DNA of 64,000 bases from Akanthomyces muscarius (taxonomy: Eukaryota; Ascomycota; Sordariomycetes; Hypocreales; Cordycipitaceae). Position 1 is the first letter of the stretch. Each line of letters starts with the position of its first letter. Location: the NCBI RefSeq assembly GCF_028009165.1, contig NC_079243.1, positions 992,001 through 1,056,000 on the forward strand. Direction: 5' to 3'. Made by a program: the position numbers and the translations under genes. Below the pieces are notes generated by a model. It worked only from the letters and a program-made list of their open reading frames with translations. It made no database searches and was not told the DNA's origin. Positions 36,901-47,498 of this stretch are shown one piece after another.

Positions 36901-39243
36901 GCTTGTCCGCATACTGAGGCTTACGGCGTATAAAGTAGCCGTTTGTCGCAACTCCATTGCTCGTAACCAAGGATGGTTCCTTTTCTCCAAGAGCAGAGGT
37001 TTTGCCCTTTAGAAACGAACCCGACTTATTATCGTCGTCGTATACTCGTCCAAGAATCCACGACCCAATGACTGATGAGCCGCCCGCGAGCACCGTGTTG
37101 GAGGACTCGTGAGTGACCATGGTCTTGACGCCGTCCATCTTGATGTTTTCGAGTGTGATTGAGAATTGGGCCAAGTCTGACGCCTTGTGAGTCTGGATGG
37201 AGATGCCGGAATTGACATTGGCGAGGTGGCTGTCGAGCAGCATCATGGAGCCGCCAATAAAATCGCCACTCATGCTGAAGCCAGTATCCGCATTGAAAAT
37301 GAACATGTTCTTCCATGTCCAGCCCCAATCCCAAAGCAGGTCAACAGCAGTGCCGACGCCAAAAAATGTCATTGAGTGGGACGTAAACTGCTGATTGCCA
37401 CCTACAATGTCGCACAAGGATGGTGAGAAATACTTTCAAGAGATTAACCAAAGAAAAGACAAACTCACATCGGATTCCTATCGTCATGTCGCTAAAGAAC
37501 AGATCTCCCATGAAGCCACCACTGCCATTCTCGGCAACTGTATTCGCAGAGGTTGATTAGTGATCCAGAGAGGTTTTTTTTTTTTTTTTGGAGAGGGAGG
37601 GCGCAGAGGGTCTGTGTGCGCTGGAACATTTTTAGCCTTACATATGCCAATATGCTCTTTACTTCTGTCGGCGGAGCCATAGAATCGGACATTGTAGATG
37701 CTCGTCGCTTGCGCCACCTGCCAATGGAGACCAGCTATGCTCTTCATGTTGGCCTTGCTCGTGTCAATGATCAAGTTGCGCACTTGGCGCAAGAAATTAT
37801 TCTGTCGACTCGGATTAGAACATTGTCAAACAAACTTCTTGTACAATTTTTCCCCGTTATCATCATGTAGATAAAAGACGGTCCGGAATGTGCAGGAGTT
37901 AAGACGCACCTGGTTAATGTACCACTCATCCGCACCGCCGCTGCCCCCAGTATACTCGTCAGATGAGAGAACACCAAGGCCGACGAAATTCTCGTCTGCC
38001 ACAATCCTGGGCATACTGTTGGGCTAAAGTTGGCGGGTCAGCATTATTATGGCAGGCCCGTTGCTTAAAAAAATAGCGTGATTTGTTTGCGGGGAGAGAG
38101 CATACATTACCAATCACTTGAGTGTTGTAATACATGGGGATTGTCTGGCGGACTCGATAGGTACTACCGAGTATCAAGGCAGTAATTAGCATCAAGCCAA
38201 ATAAAGAAAAAAAGTTGGAGTGTAAGATCAAGTCATGTCATACCCAGATGGAAAATACACAATTGCAGGCTTGACTGTTGAAGAGCCACAACTAGAGCCG
38301 CACCGGCCGCCGTCGGACATGGCCTTTTTGATGGCATCCGTGTCGTCTGTTTTGCCGTCGCCCTAGAGGACAGTGTTAGTTGAGTCATGTCTTTTAGGTT
38401 CCATCGTGGCTACTACATACCACGGCACCGTAGTTCTTGACGTTGCGAAAGACTGTATAGCCGTCGTTTTGAGAGCCTCCAAATGGAACTTTGCCCTCGT
38501 GTGCAATTGTCTCCATCCACCAACTGCTGTCGGAGCTGGGTGGAGCACGCTTAGCGAGAAGAGAGGGAGCATCGTCTTGTTGGACGATGCTTGCGATTTC
38601 GGGAGGCAGTACATATTTGCTGGGATCAATGGTGGTGGTGTTGGCCGCCGTGGCCTCGGCCGCGATTGCGGCTGCCGCCGTAACCGTGTCGTTGATGTAC
38701 AGACTGTTGCCGTCTAGTGCGCGGGCTCTATTTGCATTGGCACCGCGGTCGTCGTAGTAGTTGTTGACGCGGGGATTGTCAATGCGCTCCTTGTTCCTGG
38801 CGTCCGACTCTCGCTGTGCGAGACGGACAATGCGGAGAGCCTGCTCCAGCGTCGAGTTTGTGACTTGCATGCTACCGGTCGTATTGGCAAATCTCGACAC
38901 CTGTTGCGGGTGAAGAAGAGAGACATTGGTTGGCTTGCTAACGGCAACGGTGACCTGGGGAGGAGGGGGAGGGGGGCTTTGAAGATTGGACTTCATTCGC
39001 TGCGCAGTGTCGTGAATCCCTGCCAGCTCATCACTGGTGAGTGACGGGTGAGTGAGCTTCCACTTCTCCACGAACTTGTCAATAAAGCCAAGAGAGTCTG
39101 AACAAGGATGCCGTCGTTAGATGTCATCTGGCTGTAGTATTTACATCTTTGGATAACATACCAGCTGCGCCGTTGGAAATGACATCTGAGGCTGCCCACG
39201 TGCCGGCAGATGCCAAGAGGTAATACAAGGTAAGTATCCTCAT
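33943..39243 (-). CDS. GH55 exo-beta-1,3-glucanase with long C-terminal extension
   Basis: Fifteen predicted exons: 39162-39243, 38421-39097, 38244-38362, 38106-38163, 37910-38023, 37642-37801, 37469-37537, 36862-37401, 36673-36788, 36550-36609, 36320-36491, 35976-36197, 35805-35917, 35323-35741 and 33943-35224. All phases agree and give 1400 residues. A signal peptide (MRILTLYYLLASAGTWAAS) opens the protein. The GH55 module has its two similar beta-helix halves, each begun by GDGKTDDT / GDGVTDDT, with NGSGGFMGDL, SGPVWLYG-like GGPVWLYGTSSEHSVLYQY and AVLMEWN (Glu at about residue 708, near where the family's catalytic acid is expected; unverified). GH55 enzymes release glucose or gentiobiose from beta-1,3-glucan outside the cell. 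After about residue 974 comes an Asp-rich linker and a roughly 425-residue extension that is not part of GH55. It has a Cys-rich patch and a long hydrophobic segment at about residues 1291-1360. Confidence 0.88.
34000..34300 (-). other. Hydrophobic segment of the GH55 C-terminal extension
   Basis: This stretch encodes residues from about IGAVLFFVPFVGEALGTTLA onward, then LNLAGAFADIGYNIYDAIEH and LSDIFGIIFDAAGLRGAF. Two hydrophobic helices separated by a Gly/Asn-rich turn look like a membrane-inserting hairpin or a buried domain core. I recall very similar 'FxPxxGEALG ... G.ALDIFGII' segments in the C-terminal parts of large fungal killer-toxin-like chitinases (GH18). The resemblance is from memory and needs a profile search. 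Confidence 0.5.
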
Positions 39244-40727
39244 GTTAATTTTGAAAAGGCAAATTGTACTAAAAAGGAAAGTGTCGAACAGGAATGAGAG
39301 GGGGCAAATGCCAGAGAATGAATGGAAATGAAACGGCAGTGGGCAGACTTGAAAGAATGTAGGAGTTGTCGGCGGTTGAAAAGAGAGACAGGCAACTGAG
39401 GAGCTGAGCAGGCCGAAAACAAGAAGATGACAAGATGCTAAGGAGGGGATGAGAAGTACTATTTAGTTGCGTCCATTATGTGAGAATAGCCAACTTGGTG
39501 CAAGCCCTGAAAGGCATTGGACAGTATGTACAGCTGCATTGGACCCGTCACGGAGGTATGGCGCGCAGTAGATGCCATCGACTTTGCGCTTCCATTATTT
39601 CGGCCTGCGAGGCTGTTAAAGCAGCGATGCTATTTTCCGAGTTGTGGAGGTGTGCTGTGGCATGTGAGCATGTGGTGCGGGTCGTGATGCCACGTTGTTA
39701 TGCAGAGCAGTTATTAGTCATGGAGCGATAGTGTTGATTGAGGAAAAAGCCCTTCTGTGGTGTGCCCGACTCCTGGGGACACCCAGAGTGGTGTCGCCCA
39801 CAAAAAGGGAAGAATGGCATATTAATTAATCCCTATTGCGGGCCGTTGGCCGCACACTCGTCTTTCGGCGTCGCACCCTGCTTGACAAACGTCCCGGAAC
39901 CTTCCCGATGGAGATCATTGTGCCGCTACCAAAAAAAGAAACTCCAGATTCAGACCTTTGTGCCGCCCCTGATGCAGAAAAACCTTGGAGAAATGACCAC
40001 ACATAACGCTACGCCGACGCCAAAAGAGAGGAGTGCCGCCTGGCACGCCCTGCGAACCCCCATCTAGAGTCCCCTGAAGAGAAGCATGCACTTTGACCCC
40101 TGAAAGACCTCTGGAAGCCTATTACGACCCCTGAAAGGTCGTAATTGTCATGGGGCATGTGGGGGAAATTCACCTCGGTTGAGTGAGCGACTTACAGAAG
40201 CGGAGCCAACACAAACTAGAGGGTATCTTTGGAAAAGAAGTTAGCCAAAGTCACCAAAACTAGTAAGGGGAGAGAATATCCCTTTTTATACTTTAATATA
40301 AAATATACTAATAGTAAAAGTAGGATATATATATATATAATTTATTTATATAATATTAGTTTTTACTCTAAAATTAATCTTTATAATATAGGTTATAAGA
40401 AAGAATTCTTTTAAGAAAAAATAAAAAAAATTTAAAGAAAAGAAATGTATTTATAAAATTTATTACTAAATTATAAGCTTAGAAAAATTAGTTTATAAGC
40501 TAGAATAAAACTTTTTTATATAAGTATTTTAATTATTAGTAGAGTTTTTCAAGGTCCACCTTATACTTTACCAAATTTGCAATATCTATTTCCCCGCACT
40601 AGACCTTTTCACTATTAGTATCAACCGCCGCCGCGAATGCTCTCGGGGATCCCATTTGCCACATAAAAATGCTCCCATATGAGCGTTCAAATTTTCATAA
40701 CAACATCATTACGGCGCTGCAATAACC
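39244..40727. other. Divergent intergenic region with an AT-rich insert
   Basis: Promoter region shared by the GH55 gene (-) and the 2EXR gene (+). A block at about 40270-40560 becomes sharply AT-rich (ttataata, tatatatata) and probably represents a small RIP-affected insertion. A perfect 9-bp inverted repeat with a 7-nt loop (attacgacc...ggtcgtaat) lies at 40121-40145. No coding sequence was supported. Confidence 0.5.
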
Positions 40728-41693
40728 ATGTTTCGGGTCTTTTCACAACTACCTAGCGAGCTCCGTCGCAAAATATGGCTGGCTACCCTTGGTCCGATGA
40801 CCCTGACCTTTACGACCAAACATCCGTCCGACGTGTTGAAACAACGACATGAACACCAAATGTGGCTCGAACATGGAACCCTGCCCGAGTTCGTCACCCC
40901 TCTTAGCATACCTGTCCCTTATTTTGGCCATGTGCAGGACGAGCATGGTGGCTCTCGTCTTTATTTCGCGGTGGAGTCGACCGCTACTTACCGGGCATGC
41001 AAGGAATCACGCGCATTTCTGCAATTCTTCTTTGCCGAAGAGACCAAGCCTGAAGGCGGCCTTCCGTCCTGGTACTGCAGCGAGACTGACACCATCAAGT
41101 TCAATATCTGGTGGATCGACGACGTTATCAAGCATCCGTGGTTCTTGCGCACTCAGCATCTCGAGCTGACCATGTGGAACGAGGAGTGTTATCTTGGAAA
41201 CCACGAGGACGTGACGGGTCACGATTGGATCGAGGAAAATCTGGCCTCGTTGAGAGACGTCACGGTTCGAATCAACGAGGCCCGAACCTGGTCGGAAAAC
41301 TACACCACCAGATATCGGCATTGGCTTACTGCTTGGTTTCGAACATTTGAGTCGTTTTACAACCCAGAAGAAGCAGACGGGCCCCCTCTTCGGTTCTACC
41401 TGCGGGTAGTCAGCGACACTATCCCGGAAGAGGAGTGGCTGTCGCCGACCAACTATCTACGCGTGGAAAAGCTTGTTCATCAAAAGATGCTGCACTTTGA
41501 TCCACAGCATAAGGAACATGACACGGCCGGCCGCAAGGCGGCGCTCATGGCGGCCGCGGACGACGAGTTGGACAATCCGGCACAATATCTCGCAAGACGA
41601 CGGCTTGCACGGCGGCTGGTTCGGGAATTAGAAAGCGCCGTCTATAGCTCGACTCATGAGCCACCGCCACTGGAGGAGGAATGGAGCGTGTAA
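40728..41693 (+). CDS. 2EXR-domain protein
   Basis: Single exon, 321 residues. The N-terminus FSQLPSELRRKIWLATLGPM is the signature of the fungal 2EXR domain (F-x-x-LP-x-E-LR-x-x-IW), followed by the usual RACKESRAFLQ helix about 80 residues on. These proteins are abundant in Pezizomycotina, often lie near transposons or effectors and have no proven function. The C-terminal 60 residues are Ala/Arg/Glu-rich. No signal peptide or membrane segment. The start ATG sits in a good context (aaccATG). It appears intact and is related in architecture to the 2EXR gene at 54401. Confidence 0.85.
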   Translation: MFRVFSQLPSELRRKIWLATLGPMTLTFTTKHPSDVLKQRHEHQMWLEHGTLPEFVTPLSIPVPYFGHVQDEHGGSRLYFAVESTATYRACKESRAFLQFFFAEETKPEGGLPSWYCSETDTIKFNIWWIDDVIKHPWFLRTQHLELTMWNEECYLGNHEDVTGHDWIEENLASLRDVTVRINEARTWSENYTTRYRHWLTAWFRTFESFYNPEEADGPPLRFYLRVVSDTIPEEEWLSPTNYLRVEKLVHQKMLHFDPQHKEHDTAGRKAALMAAADDELDNPAQYLARRRLARRLVRELESAVYSSTHEPPPLEEEWSV

Positions 41694-42132
41694 AGTAAAT
41701 AGCTGGGCTTGGCTCCTAAACTCCAACTCGGCTTACATTGCAAGTTGGCGGACTCATGCATTCATTAATTAAACCGGCCCCCGCCTGTTGAAAAACTCCA
41801 CAAACCTCGGCGCTTCCCCATGGCCATCATATTCCTGCAGCCTGCCGCAGTGCTGCAGGAACATGATGAGACTAAACAAAATGTGGCGCAGGGGTTTCTG
41901 CAGACGTGCTTGCTTTCCTGATGAAGCGGAGACATTAGATGGCAAATTACGGTGCAAATCAACTTTCCATAATTTGGCCAAGCTGGTAAAGCGTGCGTAG
42001 TACATATGCCCTTCCTACGAGCACATTTTTCTTTCCAGTATTTTTTTTTATGGTTCAAAGTCTTTCTGCCTTTTTTTATTCAATATTCTTGTCACTCTTT
42101 TTGCTTTCTTTTTTTCTGGGCAGCTTCCCAAT
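41694..42132. other. Intergenic region
   Basis: Spacer of about 440 bp with T-rich runs just before the start at 42133, consistent with a promoter. No gene seen. Confidence 0.45.
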
Positions 42133-43023
42133 ATGCGTTCAGTCATTTTTCTCTTCTTAGCTACAGTGCTTGTTGGTACTCTAGCAGATAACGATAGAAG
42201 CTATATACATGCTCTTCAAACCATCTTTTTCTATCTTAGCTACAGAGCCGAGATAGTGCTCCCCCTGGAAGATCGGATCGTTGGTGTTCGCTGCAGAGAC
42301 TGGGACAACAGCGCAAAAAAATGCAGAGAGGTTCCCGGTCAAGAGACTTACGAGCGCTGCAAAGGAACACAAAACATCAGGATTCCCGGCGGTGATTTGG
42401 TTAGGGGCTTGTGCTCTCTACGAGAGTTCATTGTCCACGTCACCGGAGCGGGTAGCGACAGGGCGGAATTTGACAACCTGAGCAAGAACGGATGGACAAA
42501 TCGCGACGCCGCCCACACAATGAACGAGAACAACTTTGGAAACGGCAAGGTGCGACCCTGGGCTGTCATCAAGGACGGCGGTACAGGTTACATCTCCGCC
42601 GTCAAGAGAGCCAGCGGACAAGTCGCCAAGGTGCGCAAGGTCGCCTCCTCCAATCCCGCTGTCTGGGAGGTATTTCAGAAAGTGATCTCAAGGCTCAACG
42701 ACGTTGTTGACGACATTACTCAGGATCGCCGAGTTGACAAGGACAAAAATCTTCTTCCGATACTAAGAGGAAACAAAAAGTCCAATTGGGGAGGAATTCT
42801 GCCTGAATTCGACCACCCTCCAGGTGGCGGGGAGTTGTTTAACTACGCCAAGACGCTGGACAAACTGCAAAAGAAATTTCCAGACGAGAGGCAATACAAA
42901 CTGGCAAAAGCTTCTTTGGACGATGAAATAAGAAATTTCAATCTTAAACCTGCCACATCTACTCACAATGCTGCTGAGCGAGTGTGGGACGACACCAAGG
43001 GCCTCATGGTCAAAGATTGCTGA
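42133..43023 (+). CDS. Secreted orphan protein
   Basis: Single exon, 296 residues. A signal peptide (MRSVIFLFLATVLVGTLA, cleavage expected before DNDRS) indicates secretion. The mature protein has four cysteines clustered in the first 100 residues (CRDWDNSAKKC, YERCKGT, RGLC) and one at the very C-terminus (KDC). It contains GNGKVRPWAVIKDGGTGYIS and a helical C-terminal half rich in Lys and Asp. I do not recognise the family. The first 30 codons contain a possible intron (ggtactctag...cttag), but the unspliced signal peptide is good, so no intron is called. It lies between a 2EXR gene and the LysM-WSC gene, in a run of genes for secreted, wall-related proteins. A role as an effector, toxin-like or wall protein is speculation. 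Confidence 0.65.
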   Translation: MRSVIFLFLATVLVGTLADNDRSYIHALQTIFFYLSYRAEIVLPLEDRIVGVRCRDWDNSAKKCREVPGQETYERCKGTQNIRIPGGDLVRGLCSLREFIVHVTGAGSDRAEFDNLSKNGWTNRDAAHTMNENNFGNGKVRPWAVIKDGGTGYISAVKRASGQVAKVRKVASSNPAVWEVFQKVISRLNDVVDDITQDRRVDKDKNLLPILRGNKKSNWGGILPEFDHPPGGGELFNYAKTLDKLQKKFPDERQYKLAKASLDDEIRNFNLKPATSTHNAAERVWDDTKGLMVKDC

Positions 43024-44036
43024 GCAGGGAATGAGGAAAGCCCGATCCATTATATTTTGTTCTATATTTCTTGTCGACTATGTCTTTTTGACTCAGTAGA
43101 TATATTTACCATTATTCTTACCAATTCATTTCTTTTTTGTATTCTACATCACAGCTTACCTGGACTCGCCTGCGCGTAACAACACCGCTCCCTCAAACAA
43201 ATGACCACTCACCATGCTGCTACAGCTTTTGCAAGACTTATCGACTCATACTGTGCAGTTATAAAGTTTACGTCATGAACAAGTAAATATATTACATGGA
43301 TTTCCTCGACATGACAAAAAGTGTTGCTCTGCCATGGTCAAGTTTCGAAATCAGGTCTTTGCAGGTTCCAGCCATTCTGCAACCCGCGCCACACTCGGTC
43401 GGTGTTGAGGCACACTTAGGTGGTAGACCCATCTATGGAGATTAATAAAGCTGAATGAAATGAGTGCATGCAGCCAATCAATAGTTTGTCATTTTTTTTT
43501 AAATTAGAAAGCCGTTGCTCGCGGGCCACTTATGCAGTCTGACTATTGGTAGGCGAACTTATGCCTTACTCGGTCGGTATTAAGGCATACTTAGGTAACA
43601 GACCCGTCTACAGAGATTAATGAAGCTGAATGAAATGAGCGCATGCAGCTAATCAATAGTTTGTCATTTTTTTAAAAATTAGAAAGCCGCTTCTCGCCAG
43701 CCACTTATGCAGTCTGACTGTTAGTGGGCGCGCCAGCCGGCAACAGCCTCGTCGCCGCTTTTAACGCAGTTTCCATGGCTGTTTCGTCGTCCACGGGGCG
43801 GGCGCTGCGACCTACCTAGCACGGGCTTCTTTTGGGCAATTATTAATATGGAAAACTTCTTATACATGATACAGTCTTTTGCCAATTTTCTTTTTTTTTT
43901 TCCTTTTCTCGCTTGTGTGCTTGAACAACAGTTCCGCCTTGTCATCACCCAAATACTTGCCTACTCGCACCATTTTCTTTTGTTTTACATTTCACATCCA
44001 CTCTCCTTTTACAAATCCTTTTGATGTAGCACCAAC
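43024..44036. other. Intergenic region with a tandem duplication
   Basis: No coding sequence was supported. It holds two adjacent copies of a roughly 175-bp unit (see separate entry) and a pyrimidine-rich leader before 44037. Confidence 0.5.
43393..43731. repeat. Tandem direct duplication of a ~175-bp unit
   Basis: Copy 1 (43393-43567) and copy 2 (43568-about 43731) both start actcggtcggt and share the middle (gctgaatgaaatgag) and the end (cacttatgcagtctgact). The differences I can see are mainly transitions (g/a, c/t), which suits mild RIP or simple ageing after duplication. Each unit has a short poly-T tract. Confidence 0.8.
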
Positions 44037-46121
44037 ATGCAACTCTTACTACTTAATTCAGTTGTGTGGCTGCTTGCCTGCGTGAGCCCGGTTCTCGGCA
44101 GCAAGGAGCCACAGTTGAGCTGGGACCCAAACACCATCAAGGATTGCACCTATTGGTATGACAACACCGGTAGTCGCACCTGTGACTCTATTCGAAACAG
44201 TTGGAACATTTCTCCAGAGACATTTTCTCGTTGGAACCCCTCTGTTGGGACCAACTGCGAGGGCTGGCGCTTTCAGTCTTATTGCGTGCGAGTCAAGGCT
44301 GAAGAGACGACCTCGTCGCCAACACCCACCTCTACCACCTCTAGCACCAGCTCAACCACCACAGAGACGGCTCCTCCGCTCTGGACTGATACAGGATGCT
44401 ACCAAGATGCGGCGACGCATCCCCTGCAGACCCGTTTGCCCTCTCCTGGCGGAAATGACCTCACCCGCGCCAAGTGCGAGGCTGCATGCTGGAGTGCTGG
44501 CTACTTGTACGCTGGCTTCAAGGCCGGCGTGGAATGCTGGTGTGGCAAATATGTTCAGGGGACACTAAGCCCCTCACCCTCTGACTGCAATATCGCGTGC
44601 GCCGGAAACAGCTCCGAAATGTGCGGTGGCAGCAACCTCTTCGGCATTGTGGTCGGCAGAGACCCCCCATATTCCCACACAACAACCTCGGAGCCTGCCA
44701 CCAGCACGAGCTCTTCGTCAGCCTCGTCCTCGTCTTCCTCGCGCACATCAATTCCGCTTCCTACTCAAACAGCTGGCTGGCGTGTTATTGGCTGCTACAA
44801 GGATACGGCTGATCCGCGCATTCTGAAAGAGTACCAGTATGCCAGCGACGACACTATGACCCAAGACGCTTGTCTCGATCGGTGCAGCCAAAGAGGTTTT
44901 GTCTATTCTGGAGTTGAGAATACCCGCGAGTGCTGGTGCGGCCAAAAATTCCAATCGACCGATTCGAATACCGAAGTCGCACTGTCCGACTGCGGCGGCC
45001 CCTGCTCCGGCGACAAGACGCAGGTGTGCGGCGCCGGCGCTCGGATCTACATCTCCAAGTACGACACGGCCCCCATTGCCAGTAACGTTGGCTACTATGA
45101 CAACTTTACATCGGGCGACATGCTGCCTTGGGTCGTGTCGGATGGCGCGTATGATGCGTCTACAAAGGCTCTGGTTGCCGACGCGCAATCCAACGTGGGT
45201 AAAGTCTTGCTGGACAAGAGCGACTTTTCCGATTTCCTCTACGAACTCGATCTTGTTCTCCCTACATCTCCGGATGGAAGCAATGTCGGTCTCGTCTTTC
45301 GTGCGTCGAATCCAGGTCCTGGTCTGGACGCCTATGACGGATACCTGGCCGTGTTTGGCATCCTCGGCAAAGTCGAGTTTGGCCGCATCCATCAAGGCTG
45401 GACACAGATGGCGCAAGGGACCGCCGTCATTCGGGCTGGCTCGACCCATCATGTTGCGGTCCGAGCCATTGGAAAGCAGCTGGACTTGTACATTGACAAC
45501 ATGACGACACCAATCCTCAGCACCTCCGACACAACCTACGCACATGGCATAGTTGGCGTGAGACAGTTTAATACGGGCGCTACCTTTGACAACATACAAA
45601 TATTCCCGGTTGCGTTCTGGGATGATTTCAGTACAATCAAGGCCTTGGATCGCTGGCAGGTATACGACGGCGAATTCGCCGTCTTTGCAGGGCTGCTCAC
45701 CAAAACGGCAGGCAAAGCCCTGATCAAAAACACCACCTTTAACGACTTTATCTACGAGGCCGATATATACCCGCACAAAGGTCGTGCTGGGCTACTGTTC
45801 CGCATGGATTATCGCGGGAATGTGCCAGAGGGGTTGCGCGGCTTTTATGCTGGAGTCACTGACGGCATTGTCGAGCTTGGTCGCATAGACAGATACGACC
45901 AATACATTCAGCTACTGGCGGCACCCCTCGACACCAACAACACCAGCTCATTCCATCATTTACGTGTCAAGGCTGTGGGTTACGAAATATATATTTACGC
46001 CGACGATATGAACACGCCGAAGCTCCATGTCACCGACGGATCATACATGAGTGGACAGAATGGTATCCGGTGTTTTGAAAAGGGAAGCCTTGTGACGCAT
46101 ATCCGGGCCTACACATTATAA
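44037..46121 (+). CDS. Secreted LysM - WSC - WSC - LamG-like protein
   Basis: Single exon, 694 residues. Order: signal peptide (MQLLLLNSVVWLLACVSPVLG); a LysM-like module (about residues 28-85, CTYWYDNTGSRTCDSIRNSW, then FSRWNPSV); a Ser/Thr-rich linker; the first WSC domain (about 118-207, with GCYQD, CWCGK, CNIACAGN, MCGGSN); a second Ser-rich linker; the second WSC domain (about 250-340, GCYKDTADPRIL, ECWCGQ, VCGAGARIYIS); then two similar concanavalin-A/LamG-like domains (about 353-530 and 532-693; DNFTSGDMLPW and DDFSTIKALDRW start them). There is no C-terminal membrane or GPI segment, so it is probably secreted or wall-bound. LysM binds chitin and WSC binds glucans or xylans. It lacks a catalytic domain I can recognise. 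Confidence 0.85.
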   Translation: MQLLLLNSVVWLLACVSPVLGSKEPQLSWDPNTIKDCTYWYDNTGSRTCDSIRNSWNISPETFSRWNPSVGTNCEGWRFQSYCVRVKAEETTSSPTPTSTTSSTSSTTTETAPPLWTDTGCYQDAATHPLQTRLPSPGGNDLTRAKCEAACWSAGYLYAGFKAGVECWCGKYVQGTLSPSPSDCNIACAGNSSEMCGGSNLFGIVVGRDPPYSHTTTSEPATSTSSSSASSSSSSRTSIPLPTQTAGWRVIGCYKDTADPRILKEYQYASDDTMTQDACLDRCSQRGFVYSGVENTRECWCGQKFQSTDSNTEVALSDCGGPCSGDKTQVCGAGARIYISKYDTAPIASNVGYYDNFTSGDMLPWVVSDGAYDASTKALVADAQSNVGKVLLDKSDFSDFLYELDLVLPTSPDGSNVGLVFRASNPGPGLDAYDGYLAVFGILGKVEFGRIHQGWTQMAQGTAVIRAGSTHHVAVRAIGKQLDLYIDNMTTPILSTSDTTYAHGIVGVRQFNTGATFDNIQIFPVAFWDDFSTIKALDRWQVYDGEFAVFAGLLTKTAGKALIKNTTFNDFIYEADIYPHKGRAGLLFRMDYRGNVPEGLRGFYAGVTDGIVELGRIDRYDQYIQLLAAPLDTNNTSSFHHLRVKAVGYEIYIYADDMNTPKLHVTDGSYMSGQNGIRCFEKGSLVTHIRAYTL

Positions 46122-46330
46122 TATGGGGATTTGAACAATTACTTTCTTCGTCATTGGTGTTCCTTACTGGAGCGCATTGGTTCGGAGGCGGACTGCAGTG
46201 GTCCGCCATCACCAGCCACGGCCGATGTGCACTCTTTCATCTGGTGCAGGAATGCACTCTGCTGTACTAAGTAGTATCTGCGAAGATAGTGTAATGTCGC
46301 CATTGACACTGGCGCCGGCTGCGGCTCTGG
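46122..46330. other. 3' flank of the LysM-WSC gene
   Basis: Normal-composition sequence after the stop at 46121, presumably the 3' UTR. The boundary with the AT-rich block falls at about 46335. Confidence 0.5.
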
Positions 46331-47498
46331 GTCATGATTAATTTTTATCCATTCTTAGTATCTCCTTTATAAATTCTATTATTTTACTATCTATAAGCTT
46401 CTTCTATATATAGCCTACTTCTTCCCGCTCTATCCTATAAGTAGGCTAGGTCTACTACTCACTTAGGGTTTAAGGGAGGAAAGTTAGTAGGCCCTCTCTA
46501 GCACTATAAGGGGACCTAATATCCTAAATAGCGGCGCCCTAGGTATATAAGTCGCTATAACCTAAGGACGTGTAATATATAGTAGCACTTAGCCTCTACT
46601 TTAATTAGCTAGAATTAGCGATTATATATATTAAATATAGCTTTGCCTTAAAGGTAGATAAAGACTATATATCTTAGCACCTTAAGGAGAAGTATAGTAT
46701 CCTAAAAAAAGTAAGATATAACTTAAATAAGCTTATTAACACACTATAATTCCCTAACCCTTACTAGCTACTATCTAAGGAAGATAGCTGTCTATAGTAT
46801 CTGCACCTAGTTATATAGAAAGTAGCTTTATACTCTTATTACCACTTTTACTCTATAAGCCTAACCCTCTTCTTTTAATACCTAAAAAAGTAGTATCCTT
46901 ATAAGATTATAGTAAAATATTCGTCTAAACTATAACTATAAGAGCACCTCTAAAAGGGTATCCACTTCTAGAACTAGCGCTCTAGTAATATCCTTACCAC
47001 TTAGTATATATCTACCTACAGCCCTATACAAAAAGTTAGTTATACGGCGTAACGCGTCCGGTGGCCCACGTAATCTCTCCACATAACACACCTTCTTATA
47101 ATAGCTATAATAAATGCTAAACACTCCTAAAAAGCGTATATTTAGTATAGTTATATTAGGAAATCGAAAATAAGGCGGGTAGTTTTCTTCTAAAGCCTGT
47201 GCGGCTATAATTATAGTGGGGGTAAAGGGGCGAAAGTAGGCCTTTATTATAAAGGAGTTTAACATATTATAATAAACTATTTTAAGGATTCTAAAATATT
47301 TTATAATAATTAGGGAAGTTTCTTTAAAGAAAAGAAAAGAGTATTTAAAGTAGCCCTTATTTTAGAATATTTAAGGAATAAAAAAAACAATTTATAAGTA
47401 GTTTCATATCTTAAGAAATTAACTAGTATTTTTATTACCTTTTTTTAGTAGATATCTATATTATTATCTTAGTTTTAAATGATAATAAATTATACTTA

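Noticed and set aside
44748..45776. 342-codon minus-strand frame
   Set aside because: It lies wholly opposite the LysM-WSC gene; shadow frame.
46936..47265. 109-codon minus-strand frame in the RIP island
   Set aside because: It may be a remnant of a transposon protein, but it has no recognisable motif and is embedded in RIP-mutated DNA.
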